64,000 bases of DNA from the NCBI GenBank assembly GCA_004194705.1, contig SADC01000006.1, forward strand, positions 186,001-250,000, read 5' to 3'. The position numbers were made by a program, and so were the translations under genes. This DNA is from Ditylenchus dipsaci (lineage: Eukaryota > Nematoda > Chromadorea > Rhabditida > Anguinidae). The first letter of the stretch is position 1, and every line of letters begins with the position of its first letter. The notes under the pieces were generated by a model. It was not told where the DNA came from. It saw only the letters and a program-made list of their open reading frames with translations, and made no database searches. This document shows positions 22,491-34,128 of this stretch, piece after piece.

Positions 22491-25400
22491 ATGGATCTTT
22501 ACTTATTTGACCATGCAAAATTTCTTCAACTTTACAACTGCTCTTTGTATAAAGTGGAGGATGTGCCTATGAAGAAAGAAGCCATTTTGCTATGGGTGTC
22601 AGCATTTTGGTTATGTTCACTGTTTTTGAGGTTAGTTATTGTATTCTAGTTTTTTTCTACCTTTATATTTTACTTTGATACTTTTGTGAAATCAACCCCA
22701 AAAAGGTCTTGTAAGTATGTTTTAAAGAAGCTTTTGAATGTTTGAGGTGTGTCTCGCAAATTGAAAAAATCGCAATTCCCAGGCTGTAAATTCAAGTTTT
22801 TTTTAAACGACTTGTAAATCGATATTTTCCTAGATACGGAACGAGTTTTCAAATAGAGGTACAAAAGTACTGGATCCTAGGCGAAAATGAACGTTTGAGG
22901 ATGTCACTACACATAAAAGCCCAAGCGCCAGCCCCTTCACCTTCCAAAGAGTATTTTTCTCTGAGCCTACCTTTTTCGGCTTCCTTGATTTTTTCACCCT
23001 AATGCATTACAATGTGAATTATGCTGGTAATTCTCTGCGAAGCGGCCAAATACCCTTGGTATTGTTGTTGCAAAAGGTTGAAAAATACGAAAAATGAAAA
23101 AAGTTGGTAAAAAAAATACTCTTTGGAGGGGGCACTTGGGCTGCTGTCGTGACTATATCCTGACTTAACTGTATAATAATTTTAAAAAATACCGCAACTG
23201 AATTTTTTTCCGAATGTTTACTTGTAGTATGTACTCTAACATTTTGTCAAATAGGTTATATAAATAAAATGAAGTCAAACACCTTAGTTGCGTCATTTGT
23301 CTAGATCGAAAAAAAACATGTTTTTCACTCAAAAGAAGCTACAATAAATTCAAAGAGATCACCTACAATGCTATCCTACAATCTTCTAGTATTGTAGTCA
23401 TGATTTATACACAAAATCTTATTGCTCAACAACAAATTTTAACAATGAATATCTTTGGCTACAATTTTTGTCATAAATACATTACTCAATTAATTACAAA
23501 AGGTGTCAAAAAACAAAATGTTCAAAAAATATCAAAATATTTGAACTTTTATTGAATTTTTTTTTTCAATATAATACAAATTCTAATAATTGTTCAGATA
23601 CTATATGTTCCTGTGTAATTGCTATATGGCGTCATCTGTCATTGCCCTGCTACAAGTTCATGTTTTTGTAGGATCACAGATTTGCTGGTGTTGAGCATAG
23701 CCGCGCTTCTGACTGGCATTTTTTCTATCACAGGATCTGTGTACTGCTCTTATCCAACACTTATTTATGTTGCTGGGATAGGCGCAAAAAGTAAGAATTT
23801 TTGTTAAACTCTTTTTAAAAAATAGCTAGGCCAAAATTGAACCTGAGACCTACCCCTTATCTCTTTGGGGACGAAGGCATTTTTTTTTTGAATTTTTTTA
23901 CTGGTGATTCTCTCTCCATTGAATGGCTCATTTTCAAGTGCTCCAAGAGCTGAAAAAAACTTACAAGGGATCCGGATATCAGTGTGTGATTTTGAGGACC
24001 CTATAGCGGAAATTTTTTCATTGCTTTTTATAACGACAACCCAATTTTTCAATTCCAGCTTTTCCTGTAGTATAAAAAAATTTAATTACAGGTTTTTGGT
24101 GCATGGAAAGCACTCTTACAACTATGTTAGCCCTAAATCGGTGCCTCGACATAATATATCCTGAAGCTGTAAGAATGCTTTTTAAAGGCTGGAAAAGTTA
24201 CTGTTGGATTAGTGTAGCTATTACTTATGGAATTCTTTTTGGTTTTTTTGGAAAGCCAGTATTATTCAGTGGTATACATATGGCTTGGTTTTTCAACCCG
24301 CATATTGGCTTAACTCACCTCTATGAAGACGAGTTCACAAACACTCTCAAATTGATTCACAATACTTTTATATTTGTGAGCCTCAGTGTCTTGTATCTGG
24401 CGTTTTTGTGCTTTCGATGCTCAAAATGATGGCCTACCAAAAACATACCAGCCAGTCAGCACCACGCAATTTGACCAAGAAAATGGTAAAGTTTTTAAAA
24501 AATTTGCCTTAACTAACATTAAACATAAAATCACCAAAAACTTGCAACAAACTAACTGGCTGTGCTGCGATCGACCAAAAAAAAAACTTTACAATGCCGA
24601 GGGTACTTTTAGCTTGCTGCCTGCCCTGTGCAAAGGCCATACTTTAGGTGGATCGAGTGAAAAACTTTCGGTTAGTTGTCGGTGGGTCTTCTAGAGGGTG
24701 AGTGGAGAGATTTGCCTACTTTTGAATGACTATAACTTTTTTTCTAGGTCGAATTTCTGTCGACTCGACTCAACTTGTCTCAACATTTTTTGTGTAAGAC
24801 GTTACAAAGACAATTTTTGCTTGGTTCCGTGTGTGGTTTAGGTTCTGGTAATTGGATGGTCTCTCCGTGTGTGAGGCCCCTACCACAGGGGGCACCAAGC
24901 GAAATCGAGCCCTATTGACCTTTAAGGGCATTATTTTTAGCTTGGTCTCCTCTGTTGTTTCTTTATTGAAAAATGCATTGGTCCTCCCTGTTATTTGAAG
25001 ATTATGATGTTAAGGTGATCCTGTTCTATATAATCGAACTGATCACATAGACGAAATACTTAAATAACTATAATGGACAGGAAGGACCACGCTAAAAATA
25101 ATGCCCCTAAAGGTCAGTAGGGCAAAAATCGTGTTTTTAAGTTATATACCAAAAATTGTTATTTCGAGTTGTGTTGTTTTGTCGTTCTGTGTTTACAGAA
25201 ATTCGGAATTTGCCCTGAGAAAAAGTTATATGATCATTTAAAACTGGACAAATTTCTTGACACACTTTGTACATAGTCAACAGATTTACAAAAAATTTCA
25301 TAGTTAACAAGGTTCTCTTGATCGGTTTTCTCGAGTAGGTTGGCGCAAGTTAGAAAAATAAAATTTCAAATCAGGCGCGAATTTAAAAAACTGCTCTAAA

Positions 25401-25957
25401 ATGATAGTAAAGCAATAAGAAAAGATAAACTACTTCTTAAGCACCCTGTATTTTAGTTTTTTTTTAATTTAAAAAATTGTTCCTAAAAATATAAACCATA
25501 GTGTCCAATTTTCAAAATTAAAAAGCAAATTACAGAATTTTAATTTTCTTTTCCTATTTTAGATATTTCTACAGGTTCTTATAATAAGCATTGCTCATGC
25601 AATATCAGCTGGCTTCTACATGTACGAAAACTACTATCCTGTTAGTCAGGGCGTTATATTTTTCGTAACTTATTGTTGGATCTGCACACATGGTCAGTTT
25701 TTTTTAAATAAATTACCATTTTTTAAATCTTTAAATATTTTTTTAAATCATAGTAAAAAATAATTTTGAAAACGTATCATTTTTAAGGCATGCCTTGCAT
25801 AATTTACCTCTCCCTAAACAAAACAATAAGAAAGGAGTGCTGGCATATGTTTCGGAATAGATTTCAACACAGTGGCAGCTATCAATCTAGAATCACACCG
25901 CATGAGTCAACATTGACGGGAAAATTAACAGTTGTTCGACCATCGCTCAAGATATAA
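22491..25957 (+). CDS. Srt-class serpentine chemoreceptor
   Basis: Seven-transmembrane nematode receptor. Exons: 22491-22630 (ATG, LYNCSLY, first helix, donor GTTAGT); 23598-23790 (LPCYKFMF, then ITDLLVLSIAALLTG, YCSYPTLIYVAG); 24092-24485 (TLTTMLALNRCLDIIYP, LFKGWKSYCW, MAWFFNPHIG, then a fifth helix); 25563-25692 (sixth helix, ending WICTH); 25788-25957 (GMPCIIYLSLNKTIRKECW, tail, stop). NRC, WFFNP, CSYP and the G-x-P-x-I-I-Y...N-x-T-I-R segment after helix 7 are hallmarks of class T receptors. Joins 2-3 and 4-5 keep frame exactly. Single-base shifts are needed near 23605, 23665 and 24425, so either errors or early decay. Probable role: chemosensory membrane receptor; ligand unknown. Confidence 0.85.
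22919..23145. mobile_element. MITE with AGCCCAAG...CTTGGGCT ends in Srt intron 1
   Basis: Inverted ends AGCCCAAGCGCC and GGCACTTGGGCT enclose inner inverted words CCAAAGAGTATTTTTC and AAATACTCTTTGGAGG. A similar arrangement lies at 39733-39955, and a half copy near 35245-35280. No ORF. Confidence 0.55.
24905..25125. repeat. Foldback in Srt intron 3
   Basis: Arms TGACCTTTAAGGGCATTATT and AATAATGCCCCTAAAGGTCA. The inner arms hold diverged copies of the CTTGGTCTCC motif and AGGACCA. About 220 bp. Confidence 0.55.
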
Positions 25958-26165
25958 AAAACCTAGAATTTAAAATAGGTGCTGGCAAGAAAACTTTTTG
26001 CAAATTGATAATTTTGTGGTTATAAAAATGTTGTATTTGCAATTAAATTTCAAAAAAAAATCCGAAAACATCCCCCTTGAATCCAACCGGATCTTACACA
26101 TTTCTGCACAAAAATTGACCAAAATTTGAATTTTTGCCTTGGGGAACCATGGTAATTTAACCTGA

Positions 26166-26504
26166 AGAGCTATGTGGATGCTGTCAAATTGGTCGCTTTA
26201 ATTGTATTCTACTATGTTTTTTTGACCACAAATGGACAAAAGACTCTTAGAATGCATTTAGTCAAAAGTCATGCTGGAAATTATGTCCAAGGTAAGTCTG
26301 ACATAGTCACTAATATTGTAGTCAACTTTTCGAAAAGTTGATTGATCTTATGGCGCATGGGGCTTGATGAGTTGAATATACGCGTACTCACTTACCTTAG
26401 ACTATTATTTCCATAGAAATTTTCAAGGCGCATCTTTTGCGCTATTGTACAGAACTCCGACACTGTGCAATGCTGGTCAATAAAGCAAAACAGACCTGCC
26501 ATAG
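26166..26504 (+). CDS. Two possible exons, unrecognised protein
   Basis: Exon-like block 26166-26291 is open, encodes a hydrophobic run (VKLVALIVFYYVFLTT) then LRMHLVKSHAGNYVQ, and ends in the donor GTAAGT. A second block, 26417-26504, follows TAG and also ends in GTAAGT. Two consensus donors and an open frame are the only support. No start, stop or family was identified. It may be a chance ORF or part of a gene not otherwise visible. Confidence 0.25.
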
Positions 26505-27608
26505 GTAAGTTTTTTGAGGTCACAGGTTCAGATCCGCGTGGTAGCAAAAACCTTTTTCTAGTGAAAGTAGACCTTTCAAGTCATAAAAGCGTTTGTGCCA
26601 CTTAGGATGTCTAAGAAAACCGCCAAGTACTCAGGCGGTAGTACCCAGTTGGTGGTACCCAGGTGGTGATATAGTATTATATCTTTATATGGTATTTGGA
26701 ATGAGCAATTGACGCTGTTTTATTGTCTTTCTAACTTTTTTCGAGCAAAAGTCGACGTTTCAGACGTGTTTTTTATTATCGCACAGTTACACCTGATTCG
26801 ATGCAGAAAAGAGAGACACGATAAATAAAAACAATAAATAAATGCAACACACAAAATGGCTGTAACTGTCTCAATTAAGATGCTTTAAATGTCTAAATTC
26901 GAACAATAAATTCTGATATAATTCTTTAGGTTTTGTTGTAATTTCAAAATATTTTTGTACTAGCACGTAGCGCTTGATCTTGGCGTTCAAACAAGCTATC
27001 AAACACTGCTACATCATGTTAGAAATGAAAAAATTCAAAAGCTTTAAATAAAACATTGTTAATTTTGAAAAATTAAGGGTTTTTGGGCCACTCTGTATAT
27101 AAACTTCTTGAATCGGATCAGATATTTGTTAGCTATTTTAATCTTTTATATACTTAAAATTATTAAGAAATGTTACATTTTTTGTGAGAAACTATTGTTT
27201 ATCATGGGCATAGTTGCAAGGCTTGGCAAATGCCATAAGAATCTGCCTGATAACTGCTAACCAGTGCTCGAGCATCACTTAAGTCTTCAGCAATGTTGCG
27301 GCATAATGAATAAGCTCCAATTCTAGCACATAAGCTCTAAATTCATAATTTAAATTTTTTTTAGGAATTTGTCAATTATCTAAAGTTTTCCCATCAGAAC
27401 CGCTAATTTCGTTAATTACGACCAGCAATGAATATTTTAAAATTTTGAGACATGAACGGAGACAATTTCCATAGAAAATAGCAGAACTGAGACAGAAAAA
27501 CGATTTTTGCAGTACAAAAATATGGGCTGGACAGGAAAATGGGCCCTTGGTCAATACTCACTTTTAGCCGAGTTAGTTTTTATTGGGAACCCTGGTTTTA
27601 GTGATTGG
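26505..27608. other. No feature recognised
   Basis: AT-rich sequence without a recognised gene or clear terminal inverted repeats. The minus-strand ORF at 27372-27554 has no motif or splice context. Confidence 0.3.
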
Positions 27609-27762
27609 CAGGGTGGCATACTCGACGATTACCTCAGTTGGCTGAGTTGAGAAACTTTTCTCAGCCTCAGGCGTCAGCCAGGTCAAAAATTTCACCTCAG
27701 CCATCAGCCTCAGTCGGCTGATAGCTTAGTTTAAAACTCAGAAGGCTGAGGATACCACCCTG
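27609..27762. mobile_element. Short hAT-like MITE with CAGGGTGGYATACTCG end
   Basis: Starts CAGGGTGGCATACTCGACGA and ends ACCACCCTG, as in the larger relative at 34221-34929. The interior holds CCTCAG/CTGAGG words. Flanking 8-mers (GTGATTGG and GTGGTTAT) agree only partly, so the target duplication is degraded or the ends are slightly off. Confidence 0.6.
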
Positions 27763-28076
27763 GTGGTTATCAGAAACTTGGCAAATGCAACAAAATATTT
27801 GGCAAAATTACCAGATTTGGAATTTTTGAAATTTGCCAAAGTTAAATTGAAAAAACAAACTTGACTAATCGAAATTTTTTCAAAACGCAGCTTTTCTCTA
27901 AACAAATTTTCTGAATGCTAAATTACTATCCTACTTTTTTCAACCTATAACCTACCCTTGAAAAATTCCGTTGTGGCAAAATTTCGAAACATACGTTTGG
28001 CAATTTTTTTTTCCGAGTTGTAGAACTACGTAATTTTAGTACAAAATTAGGACAATTAATAAAATGAACAACTCAC

Positions 28077-28328
28077 CTCTGCACTAACTTGATTGAAATC
28101 AGCGCATGGAGAAACAGATAAAGAAGGCAGTATCTGGCAATATTCACCGACTACAGCTAAGCAACGAGAGCAGTAAGCACCTGGCTCAAATAAAATCTTG
28201 TTTGGTGGGTAGGGATATGGGTATGGAAACTCAAAAGGTAATTCTGCCTCATCTATGTCTATTTCTGGTCCAGCATGAGTCGAAACTGCTAAGCACAGAA
28301 GACAGAAAAATATTTTAATTGACTGCAT
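28077..28328 (-). CDS. Small secreted protein, first exon
   Basis: Starts MQSIKIFFCLLCLAVSTHAG, a good signal peptide: short basic start, hydrophobic core, AG end. Then follow an acidic Pro/Tyr-rich stretch (FEFPYPYPYPP) and a Cys-containing segment, CSRCLAVVGEYC...CADFNQVSAE. The exon ends in the donor GTGAGT (28071-28076). The C-x2-C...C...C spacing recalls saposin-like or other small secreted cysteine proteins, but that is inference. No downstream exon was identified. Likely extracellular; function unknown. Confidence 0.55.
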
Positions 28329-28950
28329 ATTTGGTGCAAATAGTAAGAAATAAATAATAAGAATTTATTTTTGTCTTTTATATAGAAGAAGTTCACTTTT
28401 TCCTAGAAAGACCGACAAATGTTAGGTGTGGAATACACGGACCTGATTTACTGAGTAGTTGTCGGCGCTTTTTGTTTTTTGAGAAGTCAAATTTTGTAAA
28501 TGCTATTTGAGCTTGCCGCTTTTGTAAGTAAATCACCGTATTTTCTCTAAGATAGCCCTCAAAGACCTTTTCACGCTGGAAAGGCCAACTGTACAAATAT
28601 GTGCGTCTGGTCCCTAATTTCATGCTGATTATATATGCACTGAAAAAACGACAAAATTTCTACTCTGTGCCATCTGACTGGCAAATGTCTGCTAGTAGTG
28701 CCGAGAATCGGGTTGAAATGACTCAGCTAATTACACATCCATGTTACAAGTCAATAACTCATTGGAAAAGCTGACACTCAGGGCTACAAAATGAATATTG
28801 GGATCTTGAGAAACAGTATTGTACTACTGTAATATTTTTAGCGTGAAATTTTGAAATCCGACTATCGGAAACTTATAGGTGCCCATTTTATTATTCAGCA
28901 CTAAAAGCTGCATATTATATGACTTTGTTACCGGACACTGATTATTCAAT

Positions 28951-29386
28951 GTCCCTATATAAAAGGGGACGATTCATCGTCCTCGTATAAAGGACGATTC
29001 ATCGTCCCTTTCAAAAAAAAACAATTCATCGTCTTTTATTTTTTAAATTTTACCTTGGAAAGTGTCATTGCCTTTTTTCTTAATCCTTATATAAACCTTA
29101 TCATCGGTAACTATAAAAGCTAAGCCAAAGGCCGCCACTGTGTACTCTCCAACTGGTACCACATCTTGAGTGCCCCCACCTGGATGCCGCCTAGGTATCA
29201 CCACCTGAATGGCCCCTCTGGTACTTCCCCTGCTTACCAGTGGTAAGATGTGGTAACTTACCACCTCTTGATCATATTTACCTGAATACCGCCTCCTGGG
29301 AACCCCTACCTGGTAACACCTTCAGAGTGGGACCAGGGACGATGAATCGTCCTTTTATACGAGGGACGATGAATTGTCACGTACCG
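28951..29386. repeat. Foldback element with GGGACGATGAATCGTCCC ends, copy 2
   Basis: Inverse-oriented relative of 935-1372. The same palindromic terminal words and interior order are present, and the flank CGATGAATTGTCACGTACCGC mirrors the flank of copy 1. Confidence 0.65.
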
Positions 29387-30247
29387 CTTTGTTGTCGGCA
29401 AGGCACGTAAGAAAGAAAGGATGAAGAAAGAGAGAAATTTGGCTTATCTGCCTTGCGCTCATAAGAAAGAAGCCAAAATGTTGGTCAGAAACTCAAATTG
29501 GACTCGCCGATTTTTTAGTTTAGTTAGTAAAATAAACAGGAAATACAAAATAGGAAATACAAAGTAAATTTGGTGCTATGGAATAAAATCCCTCTTTCCA
29601 CCCCTCCAGTAGACCTTTTTGGGGGAAAGGGTGGTGTATATTCCAGTAGCGTCGTGAATCCGGGCAAGTTTGCGATTTGCCAAGCCTACTTTTTATTGCG
29701 ACCACAAGTTTAAAGGGGGAGGGGAGGTTAGCTATTTAGGTTTGAAAAATGGCTCCCGTAGTGTTTGCGTTTTGACCCAAAATGGTGTTGCAGGTTCGAT
29801 CCCACGTGGTGTATGCTATTTATTTTTATCTTGTTTGACCAGTTTAGAGTAATTAGACTTTTTCGACGCCAGAATTTGGAATCAGCGACCCGAATCACCC
29901 CTACAACTGGTCAAAAAAGCCAAATATAAACAGCATGTCAACACGTAGGATCGACACCAGTGGCGTAACCAGAAAATCTGACGGGGAGGCACCATACGAG
30001 AAATTTTTTTTAGGCCATTTCACCTACACCGTTTTCTACTTTTGACTAGGAAAAAAATCTGACGGGGGGGCACATGCACCACCCCCCAGCCCAAAAACTA
30101 CCTAGAATATTGTTTGGAAGTGAATGGCATGTTATTAAAATTTTGGATAATTCACAATTAAAAAACACATTGGGTGGGTGTCAGCTAAATCAAATGTTTT
30201 AAATTTTTCATTAACATTTAAAAACAAATTTTACTAGTTTATAGTTT
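29387..30247. other. No gene recognised
   Basis: Contains G- and C-rich runs near 30065-30090 and words such as AAATCTGACGGGG repeated at 29975 and 30055. Short ORFs at 29520-29705 (minus) and 29670-29852 lack support. Confidence 0.3.
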
Positions 30248-30664
30248 CTAGAACAGGACTTTACTCATTTCTTTTTCTCGAACGACTGTTTTTTTCTTCT
30301 TTCCTAGTCTTCTAGCCTTGCTCCAGCCATGGTGCATCTTCCAATGTTTCTTGCCCACATCCTTGATTTCCGTCATTTTGACCACCAGTCGGTCGAGTTT
30401 TTTCTTGTTGAACCCAACTTTTTCAGCCCTTTTAAAATTTTCTTTTCCAAAGCACTGTCCTTGGCGTCTATTTTGCCCGCTTTGTGCATTTCAGTCACCT
30501 CTTCTATCTTTCTTTTCAACCTTTTTGCTGCGTGTAGCAACTTTTGAAACTGGGTTGGCACCTTTTTGCCAAATAATTTTTTGAAGTGATTAATGGTCGT
30601 GGGAGTTGCGTCTCGCATGACCAGTGGCATGACAATAAGTTTGTCACTGACCACATTGACTAGT
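30248..30664 (-). CDS. Last exon of a basic helical protein, unrecognised
   Basis: Minus-strand exon opening after TTACAG. It encodes LVNVVSDKLIVMPLVMRDA, then a long charged helical region (HFKKLFGKKVPTQFQKLLHA, KRKIEEVTEMHKAGK). After a one-base shift near 30415, next to a GGG run, the frame continues through LDRLVVKMTEI, HWKMHHGW and a lysine-rich tail to stop at 30248. The Lys/Leu pattern suggests amphipathic helices. I do not recognise the family; it could be a secreted helical protein or a nucleic-acid-binding tail. Plus-strand ORFs over the same bases (30318-30584) are shadows. The upstream exon was not found. Confidence 0.5.
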
Positions 30665-31012
30665 CTGTAAAAATGACAATTAAAAGAAAATTATGATCGG
30701 TCTAATTGCTTAGCTTATACATAAGGAAAGAGAATATTCGTGATAATGAGACCACAACCCCCCGCGCCAGTCAGAACAGCTTGGGGACGAAGGCAAACCG
30801 TTTGTGAAAACATTTTATACCAATAATCTCTTTGTATAAACATAATGGAAAAATGGACGTTACTTGGATATACCCCCCCCCCTAAATGAACTTTTTTCAA
30901 AAGTGTATTGAAACACCTTATATCGACTCAAAATCGCCTCAAAAGTTCAAAAAAATTATTCATTTCGAGTTCTGGTCGATAAAAAATTGAGTTTCAGACA
31001 TTTTTAAATTTC

Positions 31013-31215
31013 GTTTCTCACCTGTTTCACCGCGTTTTTCAACATGGGACTTGGCGAAAAAGCCTCTATTTGCATTTTATTATCAAGAGTCTTTGTTGGA
31101 ATTACGTCGAATGCATGTGGGTGTGCGCATCTCTCAAACCAAACAAGCTCACCTTCTCGGCGCAGGGGGCTTGGGGGCTTGGAGTTGAGATGCGCACACT
31201 CACATACCTTAGACA
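31013..31215. repeat. Diverged copy of the CTCTATATGCATTTT dispersed repeat
   Basis: Shows AAGCCTCTATTTGCATTTTA, ATGCATGTGGGTGTGCGCATC, then an inverted GATGCGCACACTCACATACC. Several overlapping ORFs on both strands arise from this inverted structure and are not genes. Confidence 0.45.
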
Positions 31216-31989
31216 CCAATCACTTGAAAGTGACTCTGGATGCATGAAAAAACCCGGCCCCGTATTAAAAACTATGTTCAACATCTTCTTGTTAGTGGGC
31301 TTCTGTGATAAGTGACCCCCTCTCATTCCCATCCGTCCCAATACAGCCCTAATTCCCTTTAAAAATGTGTTGGCGGGAATTCAAAAAAATATTTTTTTTT
31401 TAAATTTTCTTAAATATGGTAGAGAGGGTTGTAGAGAGGATTTCAAATGAGTGGATGCGATTCTCAGGTTTTTTTCGAGTGCTCCAATTCATTTTTCTTT
31501 TTTTTGAAAAAACTGTATTGAATAAACTAATAATTTTGTAAAATTTTCGGCTCAAAGAAAATTTGTGGGCCTAAGTTTGGTGAAAGCACTGGACTGAATA
31601 GATTTTTTTTGGTGATGCATAAACAGATTTTCTAAAAAAATTATATCCGTTGGTTAATTTCCCACCCTAATTAAAAAACTTATGATTAAGAGAAAAAGGC
31701 TCCTATATGACAATCGGTACAATTTTTTGCCATGGTCCACCTATTGATTTTTTGTGCATTTTCCCCTTTAAATATTTTAAATATTTCCCCTTTAATTATT
31801 TAAGAAAATTTGTTGATCAGCTCGTTAAAATTTATGACTGCTAGCTTTTTGTGTTAGAATTTTTAAACAAACTCCGACAAAGTCATCAAAAAATTGGCGA
31901 AAATGCACAAAAAATCAACAGGGGGACCAAGGCAAAAAATGGGACCAAGGCAAAAAAATGGGACCGATTCTCATATAGGGCCGAAAAAA

Positions 31990-32456
31990 GGCTTACTTGC
32001 AAAAAGTTTTAGCAGAATCAGCAAATTTGATAACACGCTGGTGAAACTGCTTTTGAGTAATCGGGCAGCTTTTTCGTTATCTTCACTAGAAACAGTTGTG
32101 AATAACACTAGAGGTAGAAATAATTTAGTAAAAATTTTGTATAACTCATTTTAATTTAGCAATATTAGCATTCCTTAATTGTTATAGTAAAAAAATCATT
32201 TAATTTATCAAAACCACTTGCAAAACGTTTAAATTATTTTGGAGTACAGGAAAGGGTGGATAGATCAAGACAAGCTCAAGTGTGCTTGCTGAAAAGCACA
32301 GCTAATATTGATTCAAAGCTAGCCATTGCTGAAATTTTATTTTTGTCCCTCACTGTCTCTTTTACAAGGGTTGGTTTACAAAACAAACCATTTGAGAAAA
32401 AAGTTGTTTTTCGTGAGAAATGGAAAAAAAATTTACAAACAGAGAGTTTTAAGTAG
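31990..32456 (+). CDS. Two possible exons, perhaps upstream part of the leucine-rich gene
   Basis: Block ending near 32114 is open, with a leucine-rich stretch (FDNTLVKLLLSNRAAFSLSS), and ends at a GTAGAAA donor. Block 32249-32456 follows ACAG and encodes SRQAQVCLLKSTANIDSKLA and a lysine-rich tail. Composition is protein-like, but no family motif is visible. The link to the exons at 35798-36604 is only positional. Confidence 0.3.
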
Positions 32457-32961
32457 TTCTTTGGTTAGAAATCTGTCTATCGAAAATTGACAGATATTAA
32501 CTATTATCTTGTTCTATGAAAACGACCATATTGAGCTCGTTTTTACGAGTGCTTGACTAAGACTCTACCTAATTTTGAAAAATCTGGGGACCGACGCATT
32601 TCCATGAGAATCGCCTTAAAGGGCATGCTCGTCGCCGATGGGAATATTTTGATAGGCGGGTACCAGCGAAATTCAAACGAGAATTTATTTTACGAAATTT
32701 CGAAAAGTCGAGAAAAAATTGTGCCTCCAGTAGGAATCGAACCGACGAACAAATTTCGCAGTTCGCCGCCGCTATGCCACCGATGTTATTGAAAGAAGGA
32801 AGAGTTTTGATTACTTATTGCCCGCAGAGTACTTAATTAAAATTTATTTTGAAATAATTCTCGTTGGAATTGACCTGGTACCCGCCTTTCAAAATATTCC
32901 ATCGGCGGCTAGCATGCCCCTTTAATGACCATTCTGACATATCATTCAGTTAAGGAATGTT

Positions 32962-33613
32962 TGCGCGGTTTTTTCATAGTTAACTCTTTCAGCCTTTTTT
33001 TTAGTTTCTTCTAGCATTTACCTTTGAATTTTTTTCAAAATTTGATGCCTTTTTTTAAATTTCTTGCCGAATTTGGTCATAGATTATCCTTGGGCTCAGG
33101 ATAGATAGGTACTTATGCACATTATAGGCCCCAAAATATTTGCCGTTCTATTAGTGTTTTCTTTTTCAAAACCTTATTATAAATTCCGTATAAAATTCGT
33201 TTATTCCCCGAACACATCATAATTCCACTCGGAGTCATTTGCAGAACGAACAGTGATCTACCTATTGGTCCCTAGGGTGACCATCTTTTTATCAACTTTG
33301 TGTCTGAATATCTCTGAAGAAAGAAATTCAAAGGACCAGATGCTCTATTTTTCTTTTGGAAACATGTCTCTGAAGTGTTTGTATGTGTAAATGGTGAGAT
33401 CACTGTTCGTTCTGCAAATGACTCCGAGTGGAATTATGATGTGTTCGAGGAATAAACGAATTTTATACGGAATTTATAATAAGGTTTTGAAAAAGAAAAC
33501 ACTAATAGAACGGCAAATATTTTGGGGGTCTATAATGTGCATAAGTACCGATAGACATGTTAGGAACACCAAAAAAAAGTCTGGAAGAGTTAACTATGAA
33601 AAACCCCGCGTAA
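32962..33613. repeat. 650-bp foldback element
   Basis: Left arm GCGCGGTTTTTTCATAGTTA, right arm its inverse near 33590-33613. Inner arms match at GAACGAACAGTGATC and GATCACTGTTCGTTC, and at ACATCATAATTCCACTCGG and its inverse. The ORF at 33391-33648 lies in the right arm and is not a gene. Confidence 0.65.
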
Positions 33614-34128
33614 ACGTTCACGCACCAATTATACGAACTGAAGGGTAGGCGCAAAGTACACCAGAGTCTGTTAAAACAGGCGAAATGATGATATACTTTT
33701 TTCAGCTATAGCTAAATCTGGCCCTAATGTCACTTCTTAACACTAGACAGGCTGACTACGAAAACTATGCGTCTTGTGCACTATGGCTCTTTCAGACTTT
33801 TTTAGTTAGTTCTAACATTCGCTTTTGAAACTTTTTTTTCAAATTTTGATGCCTCTTTCGGATTTCAAACAGCGGTTGAAAATCTGTCTATAGTCACTAT
33901 CCGTTTTGAATGGCGATTTCAAACAGCGGTTTCAAATAACGGATTTTGATTTTTTTTTGAAAATCATTTTTTGTCTTGAGCCTAATTAGAAATAAGTTTC
34001 CGAAATTTTTTTCAGCCATCGTGTTTCTCAGCCGGTTTCACGCACAACTTTATTCAACTTTTTTCGCACGCACCGTTTTGCGAAAAACAATTCTGACAGC
34101 CTTAGGATCAAGATTACAATCAAAAGTA

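Noticed and set aside
28393..28623. Minus-strand ORF of 76 codons, basic, upstream of the secreted protein
   Set aside because: It contains a AAATACGGT-type repeat word and has no recognised motif, promoter or splice signal; too weak to list.
30318..30584. Plus-strand ORFs of 72-88 codons
   Set aside because: Shadows of the minus-strand helical exon, which has charged-helix character, an acceptor site and a long continuation after one frame correction.
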